From Deltaproteobacteria bacterium (GTDB lineage: Bacteria > Desulfobacterota > Desulfarculia > Desulfarculales > Desulfarculaceae), in the NCBI GenBank assembly GCA_020444165.1, contig JAHLLK010000019.1, positions 15,920 through 79,919 of the forward strand: 64,000 nucleotides of DNA, written 5' to 3'. Position 1 is the first letter of the stretch. The number at the start of each line of letters is the position of its first letter. Of this stretch, positions 1-6,913 are shown in pieces. Under the pieces are notes generated by a model that was given only the letters and a program-made list of their open reading frames with translations, was not told the DNA's origin and did no database searches. The translations under genes were made by a program, and so were the position numbers.

Positions 1-333
1 CCACTGCAGGGTGAGCCCGGTGTCCACGATGTCCTCCACCACCAGCACCGTGCGCCCGGTCAGGTCGATCTCCGGGGCTTGGGTCATGGTGATGGTGCCG
101 GAGGACTCCGCGGAAGAACCATAGGAGGACAGGCGCACGAAATCCACCTGGCAGGGCACGTCCAGGTGGCGGACCAGATCGCTCAGGAAGATGAAGGCCC
201 CCTTCAAGATGCCCAGCACCACCAGCTTTTCACCGGCCAGATCCTGGGAGATCTGCTGGGCCAACTGGCGCACCCGCTCTTGGATGGTGTCCGGTGCGAG
301 CACCGTGACCCGTTCTTTTTCGTGTGGGGGCAC
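1..333 (-). CDS. hpt: Hypoxanthine phosphoribosyltransferase, N-terminal part (runs off the window)
   Basis: Purine salvage enzyme that transfers phosphoribose from PRPP to hypoxanthine or guanine in the cytosol. The 111 visible residues include the LKGAFIFL loop (about 43-50), SSYG (about 70) and the PRPP signature VVEDIVDTGLTL (about 98-109). The C-terminus lies beyond position 1. The GTG start at 333 is chosen because AAGGAGA sits about 8 nt upstream and the family begins close to this point. A promoter-like pair at 779-807 would give it a leader of about 440 nt made largely of tandem repeats. Confidence 0.9.
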   Translation of the reverse strand, partial: MPPHEKERVTVLAPDTIQERVRQLAQQISQDLAGEKLVVLGILKGAFIFLSDLVRHLDVPCQVDFVRLSSYGSSAESSGTITMTQAPEIDLTGRTVLVVEDIVDTGLTLQW

Positions 334-355
334 GCGGTGGTTCTCCTTTGGGCCG

Positions 356-737
356 CTGGTCCCGCTTGCGCGTCCGAAACTCCTGCCCGGAACCCTGTCC
401 CGGAAAGCGCCCGGGGATGGCCGCCGTTTTTCCCGGGGGACTGGTCCCGCTTGCGCGTCCGAAACTCCTGCCCGGAACCCTGTCCCGGAAAGCGCCCGGG
501 GATGGCCGCCGTTTTTCCCGGGGGACTGGTCCCGCTTGCGCGTCCGAAACTCCAGCCCGGAACCCTGTCCCGGCAAGCGCCCGGGGATGGCCGCCGTTTT
601 TCCCGGGGGGGCTGGCTCCGCCTTGGCGTCCGAAACTCCAGCCCGGAACCCTGTCCCGGCAAGCGCCCGGGGATGGCCGCCGTTTTTCCCGGGGGGGCTG
701 GCTCCGCCTTGGCGTCCGGAACTCCAGCCCGGAACCT
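356..737. repeat. Tandem array of about 4.5 copies of an 85-86 bp unit
   Basis: The block CGTCCGAAACTCC recurs with period 85, 85, 86 and 86 bp (GAAAC at 376, 461, 546, 632; GGAAC at 718). Each unit also holds CCCGGGGATGGCCGCCG followed by a T5 run and CCCGGGG. Units 1-3 and 4-5 form two slightly different subtypes. The period is not a multiple of three, so the long open frames across the array are artefacts of high GC. The array lies between hpt and the putative hpt promoter, so it would be transcribed as leader RNA. Confidence 0.93.
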
Positions 738-778
738 CCGGCAGATTAACCTACCGGATTCAATAATCAATCGATGCC

Positions 779-807
779 ACCATAGAGCAAGGCGCTGGCG
801 ATGTCAA
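779..807 (-). promoter_or_regulatory. Putative sigma-70 promoter for hpt
   Basis: On the minus strand TTGACA (807-802) is followed after exactly 17 nt by TATGGT (784-779). It lies downstream of sdhE and points at hpt, with the tandem repeat array between it and the start codon. This is pattern recognition only; a promoter closer to hpt cannot be excluded. Confidence 0.5.
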
Positions 808-837
808 ACATAAAGAAGCTTAACAGCCTGTTATCAC

Positions 838-1110
838 CTAGATTGCGCCTTTTCCCGCCCGGCCGGCCCGCCGGATGCGTTCCAACAGCTCCGCGGCCAC
901 CCCGGGGGGCGGGGCGGTCCGGCCCAGGATCACTTCCCAGAGATCCAGATCCTCCAGGTCGATGAGCCGCTCGAACTGGATCAGCTCGTCGCGGCCCAGG
1001 CCGGTAAGGCCATCGGCCACAAAGGGGCGAAGGAACAGTTCCACTTCCAGGAAGCCCCGTTTGGCCGCCCGGAGCCTGAGTTTCCGCCGCCATAACGCCA
1101 GCTCGTCCAT
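838..1110 (-). CDS. sdhE: Succinate dehydrogenase assembly factor SdhE (flavinylation factor)
   Basis: Small cytosolic protein (90 aa) of the SdhE/YgfY/SDH5 family, which promotes covalent FAD attachment to SdhA. The sequence starts MDELALWRRKLRL and carries KRGFLEVELFLRPF, the counterpart of the family RRGxxExD surface motif, followed by the helical LIDLEDLDLWEVILG region. The ATG at 1110 has AGGAGA 6-7 nt upstream; the open frame continues further but the family length fits this start. It is the last gene of the fumarase-sdhCDAB run, 103 nt after sdhB, which supports the call. Confidence 0.85.
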   Translation of the reverse strand: MDELALWRRKLRLRAAKRGFLEVELFLRPFVADGLTGLGRDELIQFERLIDLEDLDLWEVILGRTAPPPGVAAELLERIRRAGRAGKGAI

Positions 1111-1162
1111 GTCGCTCTCCTGCCTCATTCTAGCCGCCCACCCCCCGGGCCGGGGTGAAAAA

Positions 1163-1194
1163 TGTGGCGCCAAGCCCGCAGGCTTGGCGCCACA
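1163..1194 (-). terminator. Hairpin between sdhB and sdhE
   Basis: A perfect 14-bp inverted repeat (TGTGGCGCCAAGCC / GGCTTGGCGCCACA) with a CGCA loop. There is no long T run on the minus strand, so it is as likely an mRNA-processing or stability hairpin, or a partial attenuator lowering sdhE expression, as a full terminator. Confidence 0.5.
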
Positions 1195-1213
1195 GTATAA
1201 AGTCAAACAGTAA

Positions 1214-1924
1214 TCAGTACTTGCGGTCCATGATCAACTGCTTGATGCCCGCGATGGCCTTGGTGGGGTTCAGGTTTTTGGGGCAGGCCTCCACGCAGTT
1301 CAAGATGGTGTGGCAGCGCCACACCCCGGTGCGGTTGTCCAGGATGTCCAGGCGCTCGTCCGCCCCTTCGTCCCGGGTGTCGGAGATGAAGCGCCACACG
1401 TTCAACAGGGCGCTGGGCCCCAGGTAGTCGGGGTGGGCCCAATAGGAGGGGCAGGAGCTGGAGCAGCAGGCGCAGAGGATGCACTCGTACAGGCCGTCCA
1501 GTTTCTTGCGGTCCTCGGGGCTCTGCAGGCGCTCCAGGTCCGGGGCCGGGGTCTTGGTGATGAGGTAAGGCTTCACCGCGAAGTATTTGGACAAGAAGTC
1601 GGTGAGGTCCACCACCAGGTCCTTGACCAGGGGCAGGCCGGGCAGGGGCTGCACCACCACCCGGCTTTTTTTCACCACGTCCCGGATGTGGGTGATGCAC
1701 GACAGCATGTTCACCCCGTTCAGGTTCAGCCCGTCGGACCCGCACACGCCTTCCCGGCAGGAGCGGCGGTAGGACAGGGTGCCGTCCTGTTCCCAGCGGA
1801 TCTGGTTCAGGCCGTCCAGGATCATCATGCCCGGCCGGCGCAGCTCCACCTCGTAGTCCTGGTAGCGGGGGATGCCGCCCACGGCGGGATCGTAACGCAG
1901 GATGCTGAAAGTAACCTTTTCCAT
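1214..1924 (-). CDS. sdhB: Succinate dehydrogenase iron-sulfur subunit
   Basis: Electron-transfer subunit (236 aa) linking the SdhA flavin to the membrane anchor. The [2Fe-2S] site reads CREGVCGSDG (about 56-65), with Asp replacing the third Cys as in E. coli SdhB, plus C76. The [4Fe-4S] motif is CILCACCSSSCP and the [3Fe-4S] motif is CVEACPKNLNP. The ATG at 1924 has AGGAGT 8 nt upstream; the frame runs further upstream only into the hairpin cluster. It is separated from sdhA by 165 nt of consecutive hairpins, unusual inside an sdh operon. Confidence 0.96.
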   Translation of the reverse strand: MEKVTFSILRYDPAVGGIPRYQDYEVELRRPGMMILDGLNQIRWEQDGTLSYRRSCREGVCGSDGLNLNGVNMLSCITHIRDVVKKSRVVVQPLPGLPLVKDLVVDLTDFLSKYFAVKPYLITKTPAPDLERLQSPEDRKKLDGLYECILCACCSSSCPSYWAHPDYLGPSALLNVWRFISDTRDEGADERLDILDNRTGVWRCHTILNCVEACPKNLNPTKAIAGIKQLIMDRKY

Positions 1925-1931
1925 TAGAGCA

Positions 1932-2086
1932 CTCCTGGCAGGCGGTGCCGGCACCGCCTGCCAGCGGGCCAGGGAGGGCCCGCCTATTTGCGCGGTTTTG
2001 CAAAAACAAGCAAATTGAGTGCTGCGGCAAAACCGCGCTTTTGCCGCAGCACGGTTGCCCAAGCCAGGGACGGCTTGGGCAACCCT
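1932..2086. repeat. Multi-hairpin cluster A, between sdhA and sdhB
   Basis: Consecutive inverted repeats fill the sdhA-sdhB gap. First is a 30-nt perfect palindrome at about 1932-1961 with arms CTGGCAGGCGGTGCC. Next is GCGGGCC/GGCCCGC around an AGGGA-type loop (about 1962-1983). Then GTGCTGCGGCAAAA/TTTTGCCGCAGCAC (about 2020-2053), and GGTTGCCCAAGCC/GGCTTGGGCAACC with an AGGGA-type loop (about 2053-2084). GCGCGGTTTTGC near 1991 can pair alternatively with GCAAAACCGCGC inside the third hairpin. The order of modules matches clusters at 20611 and 22249. Confidence 0.85.
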
Positions 2087-2089
2087 CTG

Positions 2090-3868
2090 CTAATAGACCC
2101 GCTTGGCCGGGGGAATGGGTTCCACGGTCAGGGGCTGCATGCGCACCGGCTTGTAGGCCAGCCGGAGGCCGCCGTCCGGTTCCCTGAAGGCCAGGGTGTG
2201 CTTTTGCCAGTTCTGGTCATCGCGTTCCGGGAAGTCGTCGCGGTAGTGGCCGCCGCGGCTCTCGGTGCGGGCCAGGGCGCCCTCGCACACGGCCTGGGCC
2301 ACGTCCAGCATGTGGCCCAGCTCGAGAGCCTCGATGAGGTCCAGGTTGTAGGCCTTGCCCTTGTCGGCGACGCCCACCTTGGCGTAGGCCTCCCGGTGGG
2401 CGGCCAGCTTGCCCCGCAGGATCTCCAGGTCCTCCTGGGTGCGGAACACCCCGCAATGCACCTCCATGTCCCGGCGCATCTCCTCCATGACCCGGCCCAG
2501 GCGCTCGCTGCCCTCACCCTCCAGGAAACGGGTGACCTCGGCCGCCCCGATGGTGCCGGCCTCGGGGGGCAGGTCGGGCCAGTCCGGCTGGGCGGCCACG
2601 TAGGCGGCCATGCGCTTGCCCCCCTCCCGGCCGAACACCATGATGTCCAACAGGGAGTTGGTGCCCAGGCGGTTGGCGCCGTGCACGCTGGCGCAGGCCG
2701 CCTCGCCGGCCGCGTAGAACCCGGGCACCACGGTCTCGTCGCCGTCGGCCCCGGGCACCACCACCTCGGCATAGTAGTTGGTGGGGATGCCGCCCATGGA
2801 GTAGTGGGCCGTGGGCACCACCGGAATGGGGTCCTTGGTGCAGTCCACCCCCGCGAACACCTCGGCCAGCTCCCAGATGCCGGGCAGGCGCTCCATGATG
2901 AGGTCGGCCCCGATTTGGTCGATCTTGAGCAGCAGGTAGTCCTTGCCCTCGCCGCAACCCTTGCCGTGCCGAAGCTCCTCGGCCATGCCCCGGCTCACCA
3001 CGTCGCGGCTGGCCAGGTCCTTGATCTTGGGGGCGTAGCGCTCCATGAAGCGCTCGTTGTCCACGTTCAAGAGGATGCCGCCCTCGCCGCGCACGCCCTC
3101 GGTGATGAGGTTGCCCGCGCCGTAGATGCCGGTGGGATGGAACTGCAAAAATTCCAGGTCCTCCACCGGGAAGCCGGCCCGGAGCGCCAGGGAGGCCCCG
3201 TCGCCGGAGCAGATGTGGGCGTTGCTGGTGGTGCGGAAAATGCGGGCGTAGCCGCCGGTGGCCATGAGCACGGCTTTGGCGTGGAACAAATGGAAGCCGC
3301 CCTTGATCATGTCCCAGGCCAGGACCCCGGCCACCTGGCCCCCGGCTTTCAAGAGTTCCAGCACGTAGAACTCGTTGTAGAAGCTCACGCCCTGCCGCAG
3401 GCACTCCTCATAGAGGGTGTGCAGCATGGCGTGGCCGGTGCGGTCGGCCGCGGCGCAGGAGCGGCACACCGCGCCCTCGCCGTAGCCGTAGGTGTGGCCG
3501 CCGAAGCGCCGCTGGAAGATGCGGCCGTCCACCAGGCGGCTGAAGGGGAGCCCCATGTGCTCCAGCTCCAGCACCACGCTGGGGGCCTCGCGGCACATGA
3601 ACTCGATGGCGTCCTGGTCACCCAGCCAGTCGCTGCCCTTGACCGTGTCCCACATGTGGTAGTGCCAGTCGTCTTCTTCCAGGTTGCCCAGGCTGGCCCC
3701 GATGCCGCCCTGGGCGCTGACGGTGTGGCTGCGGGTGGGAAAGACTTCGCTGATCACCACGGTGTCCACCGAACGGCCGGCTTCCAGGGCGGCGCGGAGA
3801 CCGGCGCCGCCGGCCCCCACCACCAGGCAGCCCACGCGGTGGATGGTGACGTTGGGTATCTTGCTCAT
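2090..3868 (-). CDS. sdhA: Succinate dehydrogenase flavoprotein subunit
   Basis: Catalytic FAD subunit (592 aa) interconverting succinate and fumarate on the cytoplasmic face. Seen: dinucleotide-binding VVGAGGAGLRAALEA near the N-terminus, HTVSAQGGIGA (the FAD-linked His region), HPTGIYG, RGEGGILLN, HGANRLGTNSLLD and the C-terminal RTESRGGHYRDDFPERDD. Length and motifs are those of SdhA/FrdA; sequence alone does not settle the physiological direction, though the SdhCD-type two-protein anchor and SdhE favour succinate dehydrogenase. It starts at ATG 3868, 53 nt after sdhD. Confidence 0.96.
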   Translation of the reverse strand: MSKIPNVTIHRVGCLVVGAGGAGLRAALEAGRSVDTVVISEVFPTRSHTVSAQGGIGASLGNLEEDDWHYHMWDTVKGSDWLGDQDAIEFMCREAPSVVLELEHMGLPFSRLVDGRIFQRRFGGHTYGYGEGAVCRSCAAADRTGHAMLHTLYEECLRQGVSFYNEFYVLELLKAGGQVAGVLAWDMIKGGFHLFHAKAVLMATGGYARIFRTTSNAHICSGDGASLALRAGFPVEDLEFLQFHPTGIYGAGNLITEGVRGEGGILLNVDNERFMERYAPKIKDLASRDVVSRGMAEELRHGKGCGEGKDYLLLKIDQIGADLIMERLPGIWELAEVFAGVDCTKDPIPVVPTAHYSMGGIPTNYYAEVVVPGADGDETVVPGFYAAGEAACASVHGANRLGTNSLLDIMVFGREGGKRMAAYVAAQPDWPDLPPEAGTIGAAEVTRFLEGEGSERLGRVMEEMRRDMEVHCGVFRTQEDLEILRGKLAAHREAYAKVGVADKGKAYNLDLIEALELGHMLDVAQAVCEGALARTESRGGHYRDDFPERDDQNWQKHTLAFREPDGGLRLAYKPVRMQPLTVEPIPPAKRVY

Positions 3869-3921
3869 AATCGTTCAGCTCCAAAGAATTTGGTGGTTGG
3901 TCTTCGCTCTTCGCCCGGGAC

Positions 3922-4281
3922 TCAGGCCTGGTACGAGAAACTGAGCACGGTAACGGCTCCGAAGAAGAAGAGCGCCAGGGCCACCACCCACAACAGACCG
4001 GTCAGGCCGGTGCGCCAAGTGCTGTAGTGCAGGTAATCGTCCATGATCAGCTTGGCGCCGTTCATGGCGTGGTACAGGGCCAGGCCCAGGAACAACAGCT
4101 CCCAGGCTTTGTAGTAGGGGTTGGTGAGGCGGTGGGCCACCTTTTCGTAGGTGACCGGCCCCTCGCCCACGTAGTGCATCAGGATAAAGTGCAGGCCCAG
4201 GATGACCACCAGGGCCAAGCCGGTAACCCGCTGGAACAGCCAATCAAAGGCGCCGGTGCGCCCGGAACCCATATATCGCAC
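3922..4281 (-). CDS. sdhD: Succinate dehydrogenase membrane anchor, SdhD type
   Basis: Hydrophobic anchor (119 aa) with three predicted transmembrane segments: ALVVILGLHFILMHYV, ELLFLGLALYHAMNGAKLI and LLWVVALALFFFGAVTV. The LYHAMNGAKLIMDDY motif is the family's heme/quinone region. The start is taken as GTG 4281 because AGGAGAA sits 7 nt upstream; an in-frame ATG at 4272 would be too far from that ribosome site. It lies between sdhC and sdhA. Confidence 0.87.
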   Translation of the reverse strand: MRYMGSGRTGAFDWLFQRVTGLALVVILGLHFILMHYVGEGPVTYEKVAHRLTNPYYKAWELLFLGLALYHAMNGAKLIMDDYLHYSTWRTGLTGLLWVVALALFFFGAVTVLSFSYQA

Positions 4282-4353
4282 GGTGGTTCTCCTTTTCACC
4301 GGGCCGCGCCCCGCCAAGGGGCGGCTGGCGGCCGGGTGGCTTGGCTCCTGGTC

Positions 4354-4731
4354 CTAATGGAAGGCCAACAAGATCATGGGCACGCCGCCGACCACGGTGA
4401 TCACCGCCGCCGCGGCCAGGGTGCCCCAGGCCCAGGTTTTGATCTTGTCCTTTTCGGCGGCCGGACCGTAGTCGATGAGCACGATCCGGACCCCGTTCAA
4501 GGCGTGGAAGGCCACGCAGAACAACAGCCCCACCTCCAGGAAGTGGAACAAGGGGCTCTGCACCACGGCCATCACTTCGTTGAAGGCTTCCTTGCCCAGG
4601 CTGATGTTGTGGATCACCCAGATGTGCATGCACAAATAGGCAGCCAAACCCAGGCCGGTGAGCCGGTGCAGGATCCAGGTCACATAACCGGGATGCAGGC
4701 GGTAGTGCGCCTGCGGGGGATATGCTTTCAT
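4354..4731 (-). CDS. sdhC: Succinate dehydrogenase cytochrome b subunit
   Basis: Membrane anchor (125 aa) with three transmembrane segments. WILHRLTGLGLAAYLCMHIW is the SdhC signature carrying the quinone-site Arg and a heme-ligand-type His; HALNGVRIVLIDYG follows in the second helix region. The ATG at 4731 gives an N-terminus of normal length although its ribosome site (GGGAAAA) is weak. It is 49 nt from the upstream fumarase beta gene, consistent with one transcript. Confidence 0.88.
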   Translation of the reverse strand: MKAYPPQAHYRLHPGYVTWILHRLTGLGLAAYLCMHIWVIHNISLGKEAFNEVMAVVQSPLFHFLEVGLLFCVAFHALNGVRIVLIDYGPAAEKDKIKTWAWGTLAAAAVITVVGGVPMILLAFH

Positions 4732-4780
4732 TTGGGTTTTCCCGTCAAAGCCCCTCCACCGGGGAGGGGGCTGGATTTTT

Positions 4781-5335
4781 TCATTGCTGAAAAGCCCGGC
4801 GGCCTTCCTCGTAGAGGTCGCCGCCGTGCACGTCATTGACCACGAACAAGGGCATGTTCTCCACCACCAGGCGGCGCACCGCCTCGGGCCCCAGGTCGGG
4901 GTAGGCGATCACCTCGGCCTCCTTGATGGAGCGGGCCATGAGCGCCCCGGCCCCGCCGATGGCGGCCAGGTACACGGCCTTGTGCCGGGCCATGGCCTGT
5001 TTCACCTCGGGGCCCCGTTTGCCCTTGCCGATCATGGCCCGGAGCCCCCGAGCGATCAGTTCCGGGGCGTAAGGGTCCATGCGGTAGCTGGTGGTGGGGC
5101 CGGCCGCGCCGATCACCCTGCCGGGCGGGGCGGGGGAGGGCCCCACGTAAAAGATCACCGCGCCCGCCAGGGGGAAGGGCGGCTCCTGGCCTTCGGCCAG
5201 GGCGGTCACGATGCGTTTGTGGGCAGCGTCGCGGCCGGTGTAGATCACGCCCGAGAGAAGCACCCGGTCGCCGGCCTTCAGCGCCGACACCTGGGCTTCG
5301 TCCAGGGGCGGGGTAAGATGGATCTCCCGGCTCAC
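4781..5335 (-). CDS. Class I fumarate hydratase, beta (C-terminal) subunit
   Basis: Beta subunit (184 aa) of the two-subunit [4Fe-4S] fumarase/tartrate dehydratase family, converting fumarate to malate next to Sdh. The family motif GPTTSYRMDPYAP is at about 94-106, followed by MIGKGKRG and AAIGGAGALMARSI. The GTG start at 5335 has AAGGAGG 7 nt upstream and overlaps the alpha-subunit stop by 4 nt, so translation is probably coupled. L(+)-tartrate dehydratase has the same architecture, but the sdh operon context favours fumarase. Confidence 0.9.
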   Translation of the reverse strand: MSREIHLTPPLDEAQVSALKAGDRVLLSGVIYTGRDAAHKRIVTALAEGQEPPFPLAGAVIFYVGPSPAPPGRVIGAAGPTTSYRMDPYAPELIARGLRAMIGKGKRGPEVKQAMARHKAVYLAAIGGAGALMARSIKEAEVIAYPDLGPEAVRRLVVENMPLFVVNDVHGGDLYEEGRRAFQQ

Positions 5336-6180
5336 AGCACCGCCTCCTTGTGACGGGCGGCGTGGCACTGGATGTTCACCGCCAGGGGCAGGCTGGCGAT
5401 GTGGCAGGGCGCGATATCCACGAAGACCCCCAGGGCCGTGGTGCGCCCGCCCAGGCCGGCCGGCCCGATGCCCGTGTTGTTGATGAGAGTGAACAGCTCC
5501 TCCTCCAGGGCTGCCGCCTCGGGGTCGGGGCTGGGCTGGCCCAAGTGGCGCAACAGCCCGCGTTTGGCCCGGAGTCCGGCCTCGTCGAAGGTGCCTCCCA
5601 CGGCTACGCTGACCACGATGGGGGGGCAGGGGTTGGGCCCGGCCGCCTCCACGGTTTCCAGCACCTTTTCCTTCACCCCGTCCCGGCCCATGGCCGGGGT
5701 GAGCAGAAACACCTTGCTCATGTTCTCGCTGCCGCCGCCCTTGGGGACCACCCAGAGGCGGACCTGATCCCCGGGCACCACGCGCACGTGCACCAGCGCC
5801 GGGGTGTTGTCGCCGGTGTTGGCCCGGGTGAAGGGATGGCAGACACTTTTGCGGAGGTGGTGGCGGGCGTAGCCCTCCCGCACCCCCTGGTTTACGGCTT
5901 CCACCAAAGCGCCGCCGGTCAGGTGCACGTCCTGGCCCAGATCCAGGAAGATCACGGCCAGGCCGCAGTCCTGGCAGATCGGCAGAGACTCGTCCCGGGC
6001 GATGTCGGCGTTCTCCAACAGGCGGTCCAGGACTTCACGGCCCACCGGGGACGGCTCGGCGTCCCGGGCCCGGGTCAGGGCTTGGCGCACGTCCGCCGGT
6101 AAAAGCAGGTCAGCCTCGCCCACCAGGCGGGCCACCTCCTCGGTGATGCGGGCCACTTCCAGGTTGCGTATGGCACTCAA
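5332..6180 (-). CDS. Class I fumarate hydratase, alpha (N-terminal) subunit
   Basis: Alpha subunit (about 282 aa) holding the oxygen-sensitive [4Fe-4S] cluster. Motifs: PICQDCGLAVIFLDLGQ, RKSVCHPFTRANTGDNTPA, PKGGGSENMS and NPCPPIVVSVAVGGTFDEA; the Cys residues in these blocks are the expected ligands. The proposed start is TTG 6180 (AAAGGA upstream), which matches family length; a GTG at 6240 would add 20 residues without a ribosome site, so the start is uncertain. It is the first gene of the fumarase-sdhCDAB-sdhE operon. Confidence 0.88.
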   Translation of the reverse strand: MSAIRNLEVARITEEVARLVGEADLLLPADVRQALTRARDAEPSPVGREVLDRLLENADIARDESLPICQDCGLAVIFLDLGQDVHLTGGALVEAVNQGVREGYARHHLRKSVCHPFTRANTGDNTPALVHVRVVPGDQVRLWVVPKGGGSENMSKVFLLTPAMGRDGVKEKVLETVEAAGPNPCPPIVVSVAVGGTFDEAGLRAKRGLLRHLGQPSPDPEAAALEEELFTLINNTGIGPAGLGGRTTALGVFVDIAPCHIASLPLAVNIQCHAARHKEAVL

Positions 6181-6913
6181 GTAACAGGTCCTTTGTTCAG
6201 GCGTTCGCTGGTTACCCCACTGGCGTTTGTCCAGGAACACTTACAGGCCGGGCCCGGCTGGGGGGTAACCGAAAGCCAGTCGACCCAACCTGTGTGATTG
6301 ACGTTATGGGAGAGGCCGGGGCCTCCCGCCGGAGCGGCGGGCCGCCACCTGCCACGGCCGGGGGCCGCCGCCCGCCCGGGGAGGCCGCCTCCCGGGGGAG
6401 GGCGGCCGGATCGTGGTCAAGCCGGATTTGACCTGACCGAATATGCCACGTGACAGCGCTGGAACGCTATCGGCGGCTGGTCCCGCGGGCGGAATCCCAA
6501 CGCGGCTCGCGGAGGCAGGACACCCCCGGAAGCCCGACGCCCCGGGGGCGGCCCTGCGGTTCTTAATTTTTAGCCAGCCGCCGCCGCCAATGTCAACCCC
6601 ATTCCGGCCAGGCGTTGACAATAAAAAATGATAATTAACAGGCTGTTGACAAAAAGCTTGTGGCGGCCCGCGGACGGCCTCCTCCGCTGGCCGGAGATTT
6701 GCCAAAAGCTAGCAAATCGTACCCCTTGGCCAAACCGCCGGCCCCCCGCCCGGCTCGCGGGTTGGGCCGGGGCCGGGTTTGGGCCCCGGGGCGGAGCCGC
6801 GCCAGGCGGCGCGGTCTGGGGCGGCCGTCCGGGCGGCTGGGGCCAAACCGTCGGTGGTGGAGCGCCCTCCCCGGGGGATGGCTGCGGCCGGCCGGCGGGG
6901 ACAGGTGGCTGGT
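6181..6913. other. Intergenic region upstream of the fumarase-sdh operon
   Basis: 733 nt without a credible gene; open frames here are GC artefacts with no recognisable motif. It contains two direct GTTGACA boxes 31 nt apart (6614-6620 and 6645-6651) in a short AT-rich island around 6605-6660, and an inverted repeat GATTTGC/GCAAATC near 6698-6717. The rest is very GC-rich hairpin-prone DNA. The operon promoter should lie here but I could not identify it confidently. Confidence 0.6.

Noticed and set aside
79..813. Overlapping long open frames on both strands across the tandem repeats
   Set aside because: The repeat period of 85-86 bp shifts frame each unit, so the Arg/Pro/Gly-rich frames are composition artefacts without ribosome sites.
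1988..4027. A 679-codon plus-strand open frame opposite sdhA
   Set aside because: It is antisense to a clear sdhA with full motifs and has the His/Gly/Ala-rich composition of a GC-rich shadow frame.
6628..6913. Several overlapping short frames upstream of the glycosyltransferase stop
   Set aside because: No motif or ribosome site; Arg/Pro/Gly-rich composition typical of non-coding GC-rich DNA.
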